This document shows, piece after piece, positions 1-5,881 of a stretch of DNA of 7,783 nucleotides; position 1 is the first letter of the stretch, and each line of letters begins with the position of its first letter. The translations under genes were made by a program, and so were the position numbers. This stretch comes from Hyphomicrobiales bacterium. GTDB lineage: Bacteria; Pseudomonadota; Alphaproteobacteria; Rhizobiales; Xanthobacteraceae. The stretch covers positions 1 to 7,783 of the forward strand of contig JAKFYO010000249.1 of NCBI GenBank assembly GCA_021730825.1, given 5' to 3'. A model generated the notes under the pieces. That model was not told the DNA's origin. It worked only from the letters and a program-made list of their open reading frames with translations, and did not search any database.

Positions 1-174
1 GCGATCTACGGTGCTTCCGGCTCCATCATCGGCAAGTCGCTCGAAGGCTCGAACACCGACATCGCGGACGAATTCACGAAGCTGATCGTGACGCAGCAGG
101 CTTATGCGGCGAATACACGCATCGTGACTACCGCGGACCAGATGCTGCAAGAAACAATCAATATGATCCGCTGA
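1..174 (+). CDS. flgE: Flagellar hook protein FlgE, C-terminal fragment
   Basis: Only the last 57 codons are in the window; the 5' part lies to the left. The hook protein polymerises outside the cell into the universal joint between rod and filament. The visible tail has the C-terminal signature of the FlgE/F/G rod-hook family: SNTDIADEFTKLIVTQQAYA, then NTRIVTTADQMLQ and a final NMIR before TGA. This amphipathic helix, rich in Q/A/N/T, forms the D0 coiled coil with the N terminus. Assignment to FlgE rather than FlgF or FlgG rests on its place directly before flgK and flgL, and on the residues SNTDIADEFTKLIVTQQAYAAN, of which the part up to QQAYA is most telling. The flgK start follows 22 bp after the stop, so the two genes are probably co-transcribed. 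The family is certain; the exact paralogue is very likely. Confidence 0.9.
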   Translation, partial: AIYGASGSIIGKSLEGSNTDIADEFTKLIVTQQAYAANTRIVTTADQMLQETINMIR

Positions 175-196
175 GGCGGGCGAAGGCGAGTAAGCT

Positions 197-2065
197 ATGG
201 GGCTGACCACCGCGCTATCGTCGGCACTGAGTGGGCTTCGCGCCACGCAGGTCGGTATCGGCGTTGTCGCGACCAACGTCGCGAACGCCGAAACGCCGGG
301 CTACACGCGAAAGACGCTGACACTCGAAGCCGCCATGGCTGGCGGCTCGGGTATCGGCGTTCGTGTCGCGAACGTAAATCGCGAGCTCGATATCTATGTG
401 CAGCGCCAACTGCGCACGGAACTCGCGGGCGCAAACTATATCAACATCATCGCGCAGGTCCGGCAGCAAATCGACCAGATGTATGGCACGCCGGGCGCTT
501 CGAGTGCGCTCGACACCATCGTCAACGGCTTTACGAACTCGTTGCAGGCGCTCTCCGCCGACCCGCAATCGGTTGCAACCAGGCAAGCCGTGATCAATGC
601 CGCGCAGGTCATGGCGCAGAAGCTCCATAGCTTGTCTTCCGACGTTACCCTGATGCGCAATCAGGCGGAGTCCGGCATCGCTGACGCGGTCGATCGCGTG
701 AACGGGCTTTTGCAGAATATCGAGAACGTGCAGACCCAGATTATTGCGCTGTCATCGCAGGAAGTGGAACTTGGCGCGCTTCTGGACCAGCGCGATCTTG
801 CGATCACCGAGCTTGCCGGCCTGATAGACATTCAGGTCACTGCTACCGGTGCCAACCAGGTTTCGATCTTCACGAACTCCGGCGTCAGCCTGTTCGACAT
901 GCAGGCGTCGAAGCTTACTTTCGACGAGAAGCCGCTCAGCGCGCAGTCGATGTGGAACGCCGATCCGTCGCTATCCGGCACGGGTTCGATCAAGCTCGTC
1001 TCGCCGAGCGGTTACACGATCGATCTGATCCAGGACCGGTCGATCCGCTCCGGCAAGATCGCAGGCCTGATCGAGTTGCGCGACGATATTCTGGTCAAGG
1101 CGCAGGCCCAGCTCGATGAAATCGCGCATGCGCTCGCAAGTTCGCTCTCGAACAGAACCGTAGACAGTACCGCTGCCACCAACGGCCTCCAGACCGGTTA
1201 TGAGATCGATCTTGCCGATCTCCAGAACGGCAATTCGATCTCGCTGACGGTTACGACGAACGCCGGACCTACGACGCAGCGCTACACCATCGTTCGTGTT
1301 GACGATCCGGCTTCCCTGCCGCTTTCCAATTCGCTGACCGCAGATCCAGGCGATCAGGTTATCGGGATCAGTTTTGCAGGCGGCGTTGCCGGTGCGCTGG
1401 CTGCGCTCAATACCGCGCTCGGCCCGAACGTGCAGTTCGACAATCCGGGCGCCGGCACGATCCTGCGCGTGCTTGACGATGGCGCGCCTAACCTTGTGAA
1501 CATCGACGCGCTCAGCGCGACTGTCACAACCGACTTGATTCAATCGGGCGACGGAACGCTTCCGTTCTTCGTCGACGGCAGCGGTAACTCGCTTTATTCC
1601 AACGTGATCAGCGGCGGCCGGCAGCAAAAGGTCGGCTTTGCATCGCGGATCGCCGTGAACTCGGCGCTGCTCTCCGATCCGTCCGGTCTCGTGAAATTCG
1701 ATGCCAACACGCTGCCTGGCGATTTCACGCGCCCTGATTTTCTCTGGCAACGCCTGACTGCAACGAACCAGATGTTCTCGCCGTCAACCGGCATCGGTGG
1801 TGCCGGCACACCCTATTCCGGTTCGGTCGTCAGCTTCGCGCAGCAAGTCATCACCCATCAAAGCACGGCGACCGACAATGCGCTTCGCCTGAAGGACGGG
1901 CAGGATGTCGTGCTGAATTCGCTGCAAGACCGGATGGCGGAAAGTACCGGCGTCAATATCGACTCGGAAATGGCGCGGCTGCTTTCGCTTCAGAATGCCT
2001 ATGCTGCCAATGCGCGCGTCATGACGGCGGTCAAAGAACTCTTCGAACTGCTGATGAGGGTGTAG
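197..2065 (+). CDS. flgK: Flagellar hook-associated protein 1 (FlgK)
   Basis: The 622-aa product is the first hook-filament junction protein. It is exported through the flagellar type III system and sits on the hook tip beneath FlgL. The N terminus carries the rod/hook signature: a helix LSGLRATQVGIGVVATNVAN followed by AETPGYTRK (about residues 12-39), including the diagnostic TPGY at 33-36. The C terminus, residues 586-622, has the matching VNIDSEMARLLSLQNAYAAN-type helix. The middle is variable, as expected. It is somewhat longer than the roughly 550-aa enterobacterial protein. The ATG at 197 is preceded by a purine-rich AGGCGAG at 184-190, and the signature helix starts at once, so this start is secure. 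It lies 22 bp after flgE and 3 bp before flgL, consistent with one operon. No promoter is apparent in the short gap before it. Its likely chaperone is the FlgN-like protein encoded at 7244-7717. Confidence 0.96.
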   Translation: MGLTTALSSALSGLRATQVGIGVVATNVANAETPGYTRKTLTLEAAMAGGSGIGVRVANVNRELDIYVQRQLRTELAGANYINIIAQVRQQIDQMYGTPGASSALDTIVNGFTNSLQALSADPQSVATRQAVINAAQVMAQKLHSLSSDVTLMRNQAESGIADAVDRVNGLLQNIENVQTQIIALSSQEVELGALLDQRDLAITELAGLIDIQVTATGANQVSIFTNSGVSLFDMQASKLTFDEKPLSAQSMWNADPSLSGTGSIKLVSPSGYTIDLIQDRSIRSGKIAGLIELRDDILVKAQAQLDEIAHALASSLSNRTVDSTAATNGLQTGYEIDLADLQNGNSISLTVTTNAGPTTQRYTIVRVDDPASLPLSNSLTADPGDQVIGISFAGGVAGALAALNTALGPNVQFDNPGAGTILRVLDDGAPNLVNIDALSATVTTDLIQSGDGTLPFFVDGSGNSLYSNVISGGRQQKVGFASRIAVNSALLSDPSGLVKFDANTLPGDFTRPDFLWQRLTATNQMFSPSTGIGGAGTPYSGSVVSFAQQVITHQSTATDNALRLKDGQDVVLNSLQDRMAESTGVNIDSEMARLLSLQNAYAANARVMTAVKELFELLMRV

Positions 2066-2068
2066 CGA

Positions 2069-3574
2069 ATGTCGTCGGTTACCGGGACCAGCCTAGCGAC
2101 CACGCTTGCTGCGCGCACGATCTCGCAGATGCGCGACCAGCTCGCCGATCTGCAACGGCAGCTCGGCACCGGCAAGAAATCCGAAACTTATGGCGGGCTC
2201 GGACTCGGCAGCGGTCTCGTTCTGAATCTTCGCGCACAACTTACGCGCACGGACGTTTTTCAGGCGAACTCGCTCAATATCGAAACGCGCGTGAAGCTGA
2301 TGAATGCGTCTTTGCAACGCATCGGCGAAGTGCGCAACGAAACGCGCGCCGATCTTAACGCGCCGTTCGATTACATACTTGTCCAGGGCGGTCAGACCGC
2401 GGCGCAACGCTCCGCGACCGGCCGTCTCGGAGAAATGCTGAGCCTTCTCAATCTCGATGCCGGCGGCCGCTACCTGTTTTCGGGCCGCGCCAACGACATG
2501 CCCGCGACCGATACCATGTCGCGCATTCTGGAGGGCGAAGGCGCGCAGGCCGGGCTCAAGCAAATCATGAATGAGCGTTTGCAGGCCGACCAAGGCGCGG
2601 ATCAGCGCGGGCGCATAACCGTCAATCCCGCGGCTGGCGCGGTGATCTCGCTCGTAGAAGATGGCGCGCATCCGTTCGGATTTAAGATTACGGGCGCCAC
2701 CACGAGCTTCGGTGCGACCATCACTCCTCCCGGCGCACCGCCCGCTTCGCTTTCGATCGATCTCGGCGCAATCAATCCGCCGGTCGATGGCAAAGTGCGT
2801 ATCACGTTCTCGATGCCGGATGGCACCGCAACCGCGATCGAGCTTACCGCAACCACCGCTTCGCCTCCCGGCGAAAAGCAATTTACGATCGGCGCAAATC
2901 CTACGGCCACTGCCGCCAATATCACGGCTGCGATGGATACCGAGTTGCAGCGTCTCGGCCGCACCGAACTGGTCGCGGCGTCGGCGATGAAGGCCGGTAA
3001 CGACTTCTTCGCGACCGATGCATCCAATCCGCCGCAGCGTGTCGCCGGCCCGCCATTTGCGACCGCGACCGCGATGACGAACGGCACAACCGCGAACACG
3101 ATCTCCTGGTATCTCGGCGACAATGCCACCGATAGTGCGCGGGAAACTTCGGTTGCGCGTGTCGATGACGCGATCACCGTCAATTACGGTGCACGAGCGA
3201 ATGAAGAAGGTATTCGGTGGATTGTGCAGAACACTGCGGTGTTCGCGGCCGCGACTTTCTCTGCGAGCGATCCCGACGCGCGCGACGCCTACTACGCGCT
3301 CGCGGGGCGCGTCGGCTCCGCCATGGATGTGCCGGCGAGCATGCAGCAAGTCGAGGCGATTCAGACCGAGATTGCCGGCGCCAACATTGCAGCGCAGGCT
3401 GCGAAGAAGCGTCTCACCGAGCGGACGCCCGTGCTTCAGGATATGATCTCAGAAGTCGAGGATATTTCCGACGAGGAAATCAGCGTAAAGCTGCTTGCGC
3501 TCAACACGCGCATGCAGGCATCGCTTCAGGTGACTTCGATGCTGTCGCAGCTTTCGCTTGTGAACTACATCTAG
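2069..3574 (+). CDS. flgL: Flagellar hook-associated protein 3 (FlgL), long form
   Basis: The 501-aa product is the second junction protein, a flagellin-like adaptor between FlgK and the filament. The N-terminal D0/D1 part (about 1-140) has the heptad-rich helix MRDQLADLQRQLGTGKKSET and the FlgL-typical motif RYLFSG at 134-139. The C-terminal helices (about 400-501) end in QVTSMLSQLSLVNYI, a characteristic FlgL terminus. Between them lies an insert of about 250 residues, making the protein much longer than the roughly 317-aa enterobacterial FlgL. Part of the insert (about 220-315) is a beta-rich module with MPDGTATAIELTATT, FTIG and TAANITAA motifs; similar modules occur in other alphaproteobacterial FlgL proteins as I recall them. 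The ATG follows the flgK stop after only 3 bp, with GATGAGGG just upstream inside flgK as the Shine-Dalgarno, implying translational coupling. The gene is followed by the hairpin at 3592-3625. Confidence 0.94.
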   Translation: MSSVTGTSLATTLAARTISQMRDQLADLQRQLGTGKKSETYGGLGLGSGLVLNLRAQLTRTDVFQANSLNIETRVKLMNASLQRIGEVRNETRADLNAPFDYILVQGGQTAAQRSATGRLGEMLSLLNLDAGGRYLFSGRANDMPATDTMSRILEGEGAQAGLKQIMNERLQADQGADQRGRITVNPAAGAVISLVEDGAHPFGFKITGATTSFGATITPPGAPPASLSIDLGAINPPVDGKVRITFSMPDGTATAIELTATTASPPGEKQFTIGANPTATAANITAAMDTELQRLGRTELVAASAMKAGNDFFATDASNPPQRVAGPPFATATAMTNGTTANTISWYLGDNATDSARETSVARVDDAITVNYGARANEEGIRWIVQNTAVFAAATFSASDPDARDAYYALAGRVGSAMDVPASMQQVEAIQTEIAGANIAAQAAKKRLTERTPVLQDMISEVEDISDEEISVKLLALNTRMQASLQVTSMLSQLSLVNYI

Positions 3575-3591
3575 CAAGCCCGGAATAAGAA

Positions 3592-3625
3592 AAAACGCCG
3601 CGGCGGTTTCCCGTCGCGGCGTTTT
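3592..3625. terminator. Bidirectional intrinsic terminator between flgL and flaF
   Basis: A 15-bp stem, AAAACGCCGCGGCGG against CCGTCGCGGCGTTTT with one G-T wobble, closes on the 4-nt loop TTTC. An A run lies on the left and a T run on the right, so the structure reads as GC stem plus U tract on both strands. It lies 17 bp after the flgL stop and 20 bp after the flaF stop of the converging unit, which is where a shared terminator is expected. Confidence 0.88.
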
Positions 3626-3645
3626 CTATTTCTGACTTGCCGGAT

Positions 3646-4029
3646 TTAGGCGGCTTGCGCCTGCGTGCGAAGGCCGGCCGCGATTTCGCGGTTGATGTTG
3701 ATCAGGACGCCAACGCGCGACGCCGGGACTTCGGTTGAAGTCTCGAGCGTCAGCGAATGCTTCACGACGAAGTTCGCGAGATTGGCGAGGTTTTGCTTGA
3801 TTGTATCCGGAAGCGGATTTTCCGGGCGGCCTACAGAGCCTCCGAACAGGATCCACAGGCGGCGGTTATAGCGAAGCGCGGAGACGACTTCTTCGCTTTT
3901 GGCGATCGAGCCGTCGTTGACGGCCTGAAGTCTGGCGGCGGCACGCATCAGAAGCTGCGCTTCAAGTTCACGAGGGCTGCCCGTCTGCTGGGCATTTTGA
4001 GCATATGTCTTGGTCGCGTTGTTAGACAT
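3646..4029 (-). CDS. flaF: Flagellar biosynthesis regulator FlaF
   Basis: The 127-aa FlaF family protein is a cytoplasmic factor specific to Alphaproteobacteria and needed for flagellin synthesis or secretion. In Caulobacter it acts opposite FlbT on flagellin expression and binds flagellins. Family features are visible in order: NATKTYAQNAQ at the N terminus, SPRELEAQLLMRAAARL (18-34), LRYNRRLWILFGG (52-64) and NPLPDTIKQNLANLANFVV (71-89). A longer reading frame reaches 4056, but its nine extra residues lie within flbT and have no family resemblance. The ATG at 4029 gives the expected MSNN... start and has AGAAGGA 11 nt before it. The start overlaps the flbT stop by 8 bp, so the two are probably translationally coupled. 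It is the last gene of its unit and ends at the bidirectional hairpin. Confidence 0.93.
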   Translation of the reverse strand: MSNNATKTYAQNAQQTGSPRELEAQLLMRAAARLQAVNDGSIAKSEEVVSALRYNRRLWILFGGSVGRPENPLPDTIKQNLANLANFVVKHSLTLETSTEVPASRVGVLININREIAAGLRTQAQAA

Positions 4030-4405
4030 TCGCGAGCAAATCCTTCTCGTATTCAATCAGGGATTGGGTTTCCTTGAGCGCTTTATAAACATTTCCGGTT
4101 AATATCTGATTATTGATCTTATCAAAGAAGGCTTTGGTGCTCGGGGCCGCCTCAAGCGTCTGTTTCATCAGATTAAAATAGAGGTCGTGGTGCACCGCAG
4201 GGTCGCGGCTCAGATACATGAGCTGCACGACCATATAAATCTTCTTGCAAGGCGTGTCGGCGGCGTCCGAGGTCATGATGTCCTTCTCGCGAAGGATCGG
4301 GGCCTCGCCCTCGATAATCAGACGGGTGCGCTGGTCGTCATTGGTGACGATCGAGTCTCCAATAATGATCCGCTCGCCTGGCCTTAATTCGACTTTGAGG
4401 CCCAT
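4022..4405 (-). CDS. flbT: Flagellin mRNA regulator FlbT
   Basis: The 127-aa FlbT protein is a cytoplasmic post-transcriptional regulator of flagellin synthesis. In Caulobacter it associates with the 5' leader of a flagellin mRNA (fljK) and promotes its decay until the hook is complete; in some rhizobia and Brucella it acts positively. The sequence is typical: MGLKVELRPGERIIIGDSIV at the N terminus, IIEGEAPILREKDIM (30-44), the segment CKKIYMVVQLMYL (53-65) and a helical C terminus with NVYKALKETQSLIEYEKDLL. An open frame continues to 4486, but that extension runs through the flagellin terminator hairpin and reads as non-family sequence. The start at 4405 has a strong GGAGGA 7 nt upstream and matches the family N terminus. 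It lies directly downstream of flagellin copy 1, whose leader is its natural target, and overlaps flaF. Transcription could come from terminator read-through or from a promoter near 4410-4470, which I could not recognise. Confidence 0.95.
   Translation of the reverse strand: MGLKVELRPGERIIIGDSIVTNDDQRTRLIIEGEAPILREKDIMTSDAADTPCKKIYMVVQLMYLSRDPAVHHDLYFNLMKQTLEAAPSTKAFFDKINNQILTGNVYKALKETQSLIEYEKDLLANV
4041..4047 (-). promoter_or_regulatory. Ribosome binding site deciding the flaF start
   Basis: On the minus strand this reads AGAAGGA and ends 11 nt before the ATG at 4029. It lies within the 3' end of flbT and supports the inner start over the upstream ATG at 4056. The spacing is a little long, so coupling to flbT translation may contribute. 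Confidence 0.6.
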
Positions 4406-4412
4406 CGGCTGC

Positions 4413-4418
4413 TCCTCC
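4413..4418 (-). promoter_or_regulatory. Strong Shine-Dalgarno deciding the flbT start
   Basis: On the minus strand this reads GGAGGA with 7 nt to the ATG at 4405. It is the strongest SD seen in the window and rules for the inner start over the upstream ATG at 4486. Confidence 0.8.
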
Positions 4419-4450
4419 GAATCAGACAGGGTTATCTTGCGGGACGGTGC

Positions 4451-4464
4451 GGGAAAGCATTCCC
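4451..4464 (-). repeat. Small inverted repeat between the flagellin terminator and flbT
   Basis: The sequence GGGAA-AGCA-TTCCC forms a 5-bp inverted repeat with a 4-nt spacer. It sits 7 bp from the terminator hairpin on the flbT side, 46 nt before the flbT ATG. It could be a second small hairpin backing up the terminator or an operator. It is short enough to be chance. Confidence 0.3.
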
Positions 4465-4471
4465 AAAAGCA

Positions 4472-4499
4472 AAACGGCGGGGCCAAGGCCCCGCCGTTT
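4472..4499 (-). terminator. Intrinsic terminator of flagellin copy 1
   Basis: A perfect inverted repeat has arms AAACGGCGGGGCC and GGCCCCGCCGTTT around a central AA. On the minus strand it is followed by a T-rich run (TTTTGCTTTT). It begins 23 bp after the flagellin stop at 4523 and separates the flagellin from flbT. It is almost identical to the hairpin after flagellin copy 2. Confidence 0.9.
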
Positions 4500-4522
4500 C
4501 TTTAGTTTTCTTGCAGATCGGC

Positions 4523-5662
4523 TTAGCCGAAGAGGCGAAGCACGTTCTGGTCCGCCTGCGCAGCCATCGACAGCGAGGTCGTGGACAGCGACTGGCGGGT
4601 CTGCAGAGCGAGAAGGTTAGCGCCTTCTTCGTTCGTGTCAGCCAGCGTGAGGTTGTCGGCACCGATCTGGAGGACCGAGATCAGGTTCTTGGTAAAGTCC
4701 TGACGGGCCTGCACGATCGAGAGCTTCGAACCGAACGCAGAAGCCTGCGTGCGGAGCGACGCGGTCGCCGTGTCGAGAGCGGTGATCGCCGCGGTGATGT
4801 TCGAGGTGACCTGGAAGCCGTTACCCGACTGCGCGGTCAAGCCGAGGCCCGCTGCCGAGTAAGTCACGCCAGCGATGTTGAGCGAGCTCGAGCCGTCTTC
4901 GTTGAACACAACGTTGAGGCTGTCGCCGTTCAGCAGGTTCACGCCGTTGAAAGAAGCGTCAGCGGCGAGCTGCGTGATCTGCGTCAGGAGGGTATTGTAG
5001 TCGGCCTGCAACGAAGTACGCGTTGCCGACGGCGTGACGACGGTAGCGGTCGGCGTAGTGGTGCCGGCGGTGAGGCCGAGGCCGGCCAAGCCGGTGCCGC
5101 CGATCGTGATCGTTTCCGAGCTGGTGGAAGTGATCGTGAGCGCGTTGCCGACGCCCAGGGTCGCCGCGATGCCTGTACCGAGGTTCAGGGCTCCAAGGGT
5201 AGCCGTGAGGCCGGCAAGCGTGGTTTCGGCACCCGTGTCGACCGTAATGACGGCGCCTGAGCCGACCTGGATCGTCAAGTTGCCGGTGAGTGCAGCGACG
5301 GCGGCGTCGTTCGCGAGCGCACCGCCCGTGATGGTCGCCGCATAGGTGATCGTGCCTTCAGCCGCAGTCTGCGCCTGCTTGGCGGTCGACTTCGCGGATT
5401 CGATCAGCTTCGTGATCGCCGAGATGCCCTTGTCGGCAGCGGCAATCGTCTGCACCGCGTTGCTGACGCTGTCGAGCAGGGTGGACAGATCGCCGGCGCG
5501 GGACTGAAGTCCAGCGGCGGTGAAGAAGTTCACCGGATTGTCGACGGCGGAGTTGACCTTCTTACCGGTCGAAAGTTTCTGCTGGACCGAGTTCATCATG
5601 TCCGCAGTGCTCTGCAGCGAGAGCAGGTTGGCGCGAACGCCAGCCGAGAGAGTTACAGCCAT
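4523..5662 (-). CDS. fliC: Flagellin (filament subunit), copy 1
   Basis: The 379-aa flagellin is exported through the flagellar channel and polymerises as the filament. The N-terminal D0/D1 region (1 to about 105) includes GVRANLLSLQSTADMM and KLSTGKKVNSAVDNP (29-43). The C-terminal D1/D0 region (about 215-379) includes ASFNGVNLLNG, FGSKLSIVQARQDFTKNL and a terminal AAQADQNVLRLFG. The middle (about 127-190) is a short beta-rich module, LTIQVGSG...TTLAGLTATLG...LTITSTSSETITIGG, resembling the flagellin/hook IN motif. There are no cysteines, as is usual for flagellins. The ATG at 5662 has AGGAAGGA 6 nt upstream. About 79% of residues match copy 2 by hand alignment. The gene has its own leader with an exact TTAA-N7-TTAA box and its own terminator, and flbT lies next downstream. 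The symbol is generic; fla/flaA is also used in rhizobia. Confidence 0.96.
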   Translation of the reverse strand: MAVTLSAGVRANLLSLQSTADMMNSVQQKLSTGKKVNSAVDNPVNFFTAAGLQSRAGDLSTLLDSVSNAVQTIAAADKGISAITKLIESAKSTAKQAQTAAEGTITYAATITGGALANDAAVAALTGNLTIQVGSGAVITVDTGAETTLAGLTATLGALNLGTGIAATLGVGNALTITSTSSETITIGGTGLAGLGLTAGTTTPTATVVTPSATRTSLQADYNTLLTQITQLAADASFNGVNLLNGDSLNVVFNEDGSSSLNIAGVTYSAAGLGLTAQSGNGFQVTSNITAAITALDTATASLRTQASAFGSKLSIVQARQDFTKNLISVLQIGADNLTLADTNEEGANLLALQTRQSLSTTSLSMAAQADQNVLRLFG

Positions 5663-5735
5663 AGCTAATCCTTCCTAGGAGTTACACGTTACTGCGGCCG
5701 CCATTCTGGTGGCCGGGGCGAGTTTGTCTCACGCG

Positions 5736-5755
5736 CGTTCCTAACGCCTCGTTAC
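5736..5755 (-). promoter_or_regulatory. Shared 20-bp flagellin leader element, copy 1
   Basis: On the minus strand this reads GTAACGAGGCGTTAGGAACG. The same pattern, GTAACGNNNNGTTAGNNACG, occurs upstream of flagellin copy 2 with 14 of 20 bases identical, in otherwise dissimilar sequence. It contains the dyad TAACG-AGG-CGTTA, which could fold as RNA or act as a DNA operator. It also fits a weakened CtrA-type box, GTAA-N7-TTAG. It lies 22 bp downstream of the exact TTAA-N7-TTAA site. Its function is unknown. Confidence 0.45.
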
Positions 5756-5777
5756 TGCCGCTGCGCGGTTCATTTCC

Positions 5778-5792
5778 TTAATGCAGGGTTAA
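5778..5792 (-). promoter_or_regulatory. CtrA-type box upstream of flagellin copy 1
   Basis: On the minus strand the sequence is TTAA-CCCTGCA-TTAA, an exact match to the TTAA-N7-TTAA full site bound by the response regulator CtrA in Alphaproteobacteria. It lies 115 nt before the flagellin ATG. The same arrangement precedes copy 2. CtrA binding is inferred from the motif; no clear -10 could be assigned downstream. Confidence 0.6.
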
Positions 5793-5830
5793 AAAAGTGC
5801 GGGCCGCCGGAAAACGCGGACGCCGAAAAG

Positions 5831-5862
5831 CGAAACGGCGAGGCCTTGGCCCCGCCGTTTCG
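5831..5862 (-). terminator. Intrinsic terminator of flagellin copy 2
   Basis: A 15-bp stem (CGAAACGGCGAGGCC and GGCCCCGCCGTTTCG around TT) lies 19 bp after the stop at 5882. The single A-C mismatch seen on the plus strand becomes a G-U pair in minus-strand RNA, so the stem is fully paired only for transcripts of the flagellin strand. The T tract after it is weak (CTTTTCGG). The hairpin core matches the one after copy 1. Confidence 0.82.
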
Positions 5863-5881
5863 TCTCTTAAGCCGGTGTCTC

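Noticed and set aside
971..1750. A 259-residue minus-strand open frame opposite flgK.
   Set aside because: It is antisense to flgK, has no ribosome site or family resemblance, and is typical of high-GC shadow frames.
2093..3349. Long open frame on the minus strand opposite flgL, apparently 418 residues.
   Set aside because: It lies wholly antisense to a well-supported flgL. It is Arg/His/Gly-rich with no recognisable family, as expected from the complement of a high-GC gene.
4419..4423. GAATC (GANTC, the CcrM methylation site) just before the flbT ribosome site, and another at 7233-7237.
   Set aside because: GANTC is short and occurs often by chance. Two sites near promoters are not evidence of cell-cycle methylation control.
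4427..4434. TAACCCTG upstream of flbT, like the TTAACCCTG of the CtrA-type box at copy 1.
   Set aside because: Only one half is present (the second half reads TGAT at N7 spacing), so it is too weak to call a site.
4406..4486. N-terminal extension of FlbT to an upstream ATG.
   Set aside because: The extension encodes part of the terminator hairpin of flagellin copy 1 and does not match FlbT proteins. The inner start has a strong GGAGGA.
5663..5830. Search for sigma-54 (GG-N10-GC with TGGCAC/TTGC) and sigma-28 (TAAA-N15-GCCGATAA) promoters in the flagellin leaders.
   Set aside because: No match good enough to report was found in either leader, though divergent alphaproteobacterial forms could be missed by eye.
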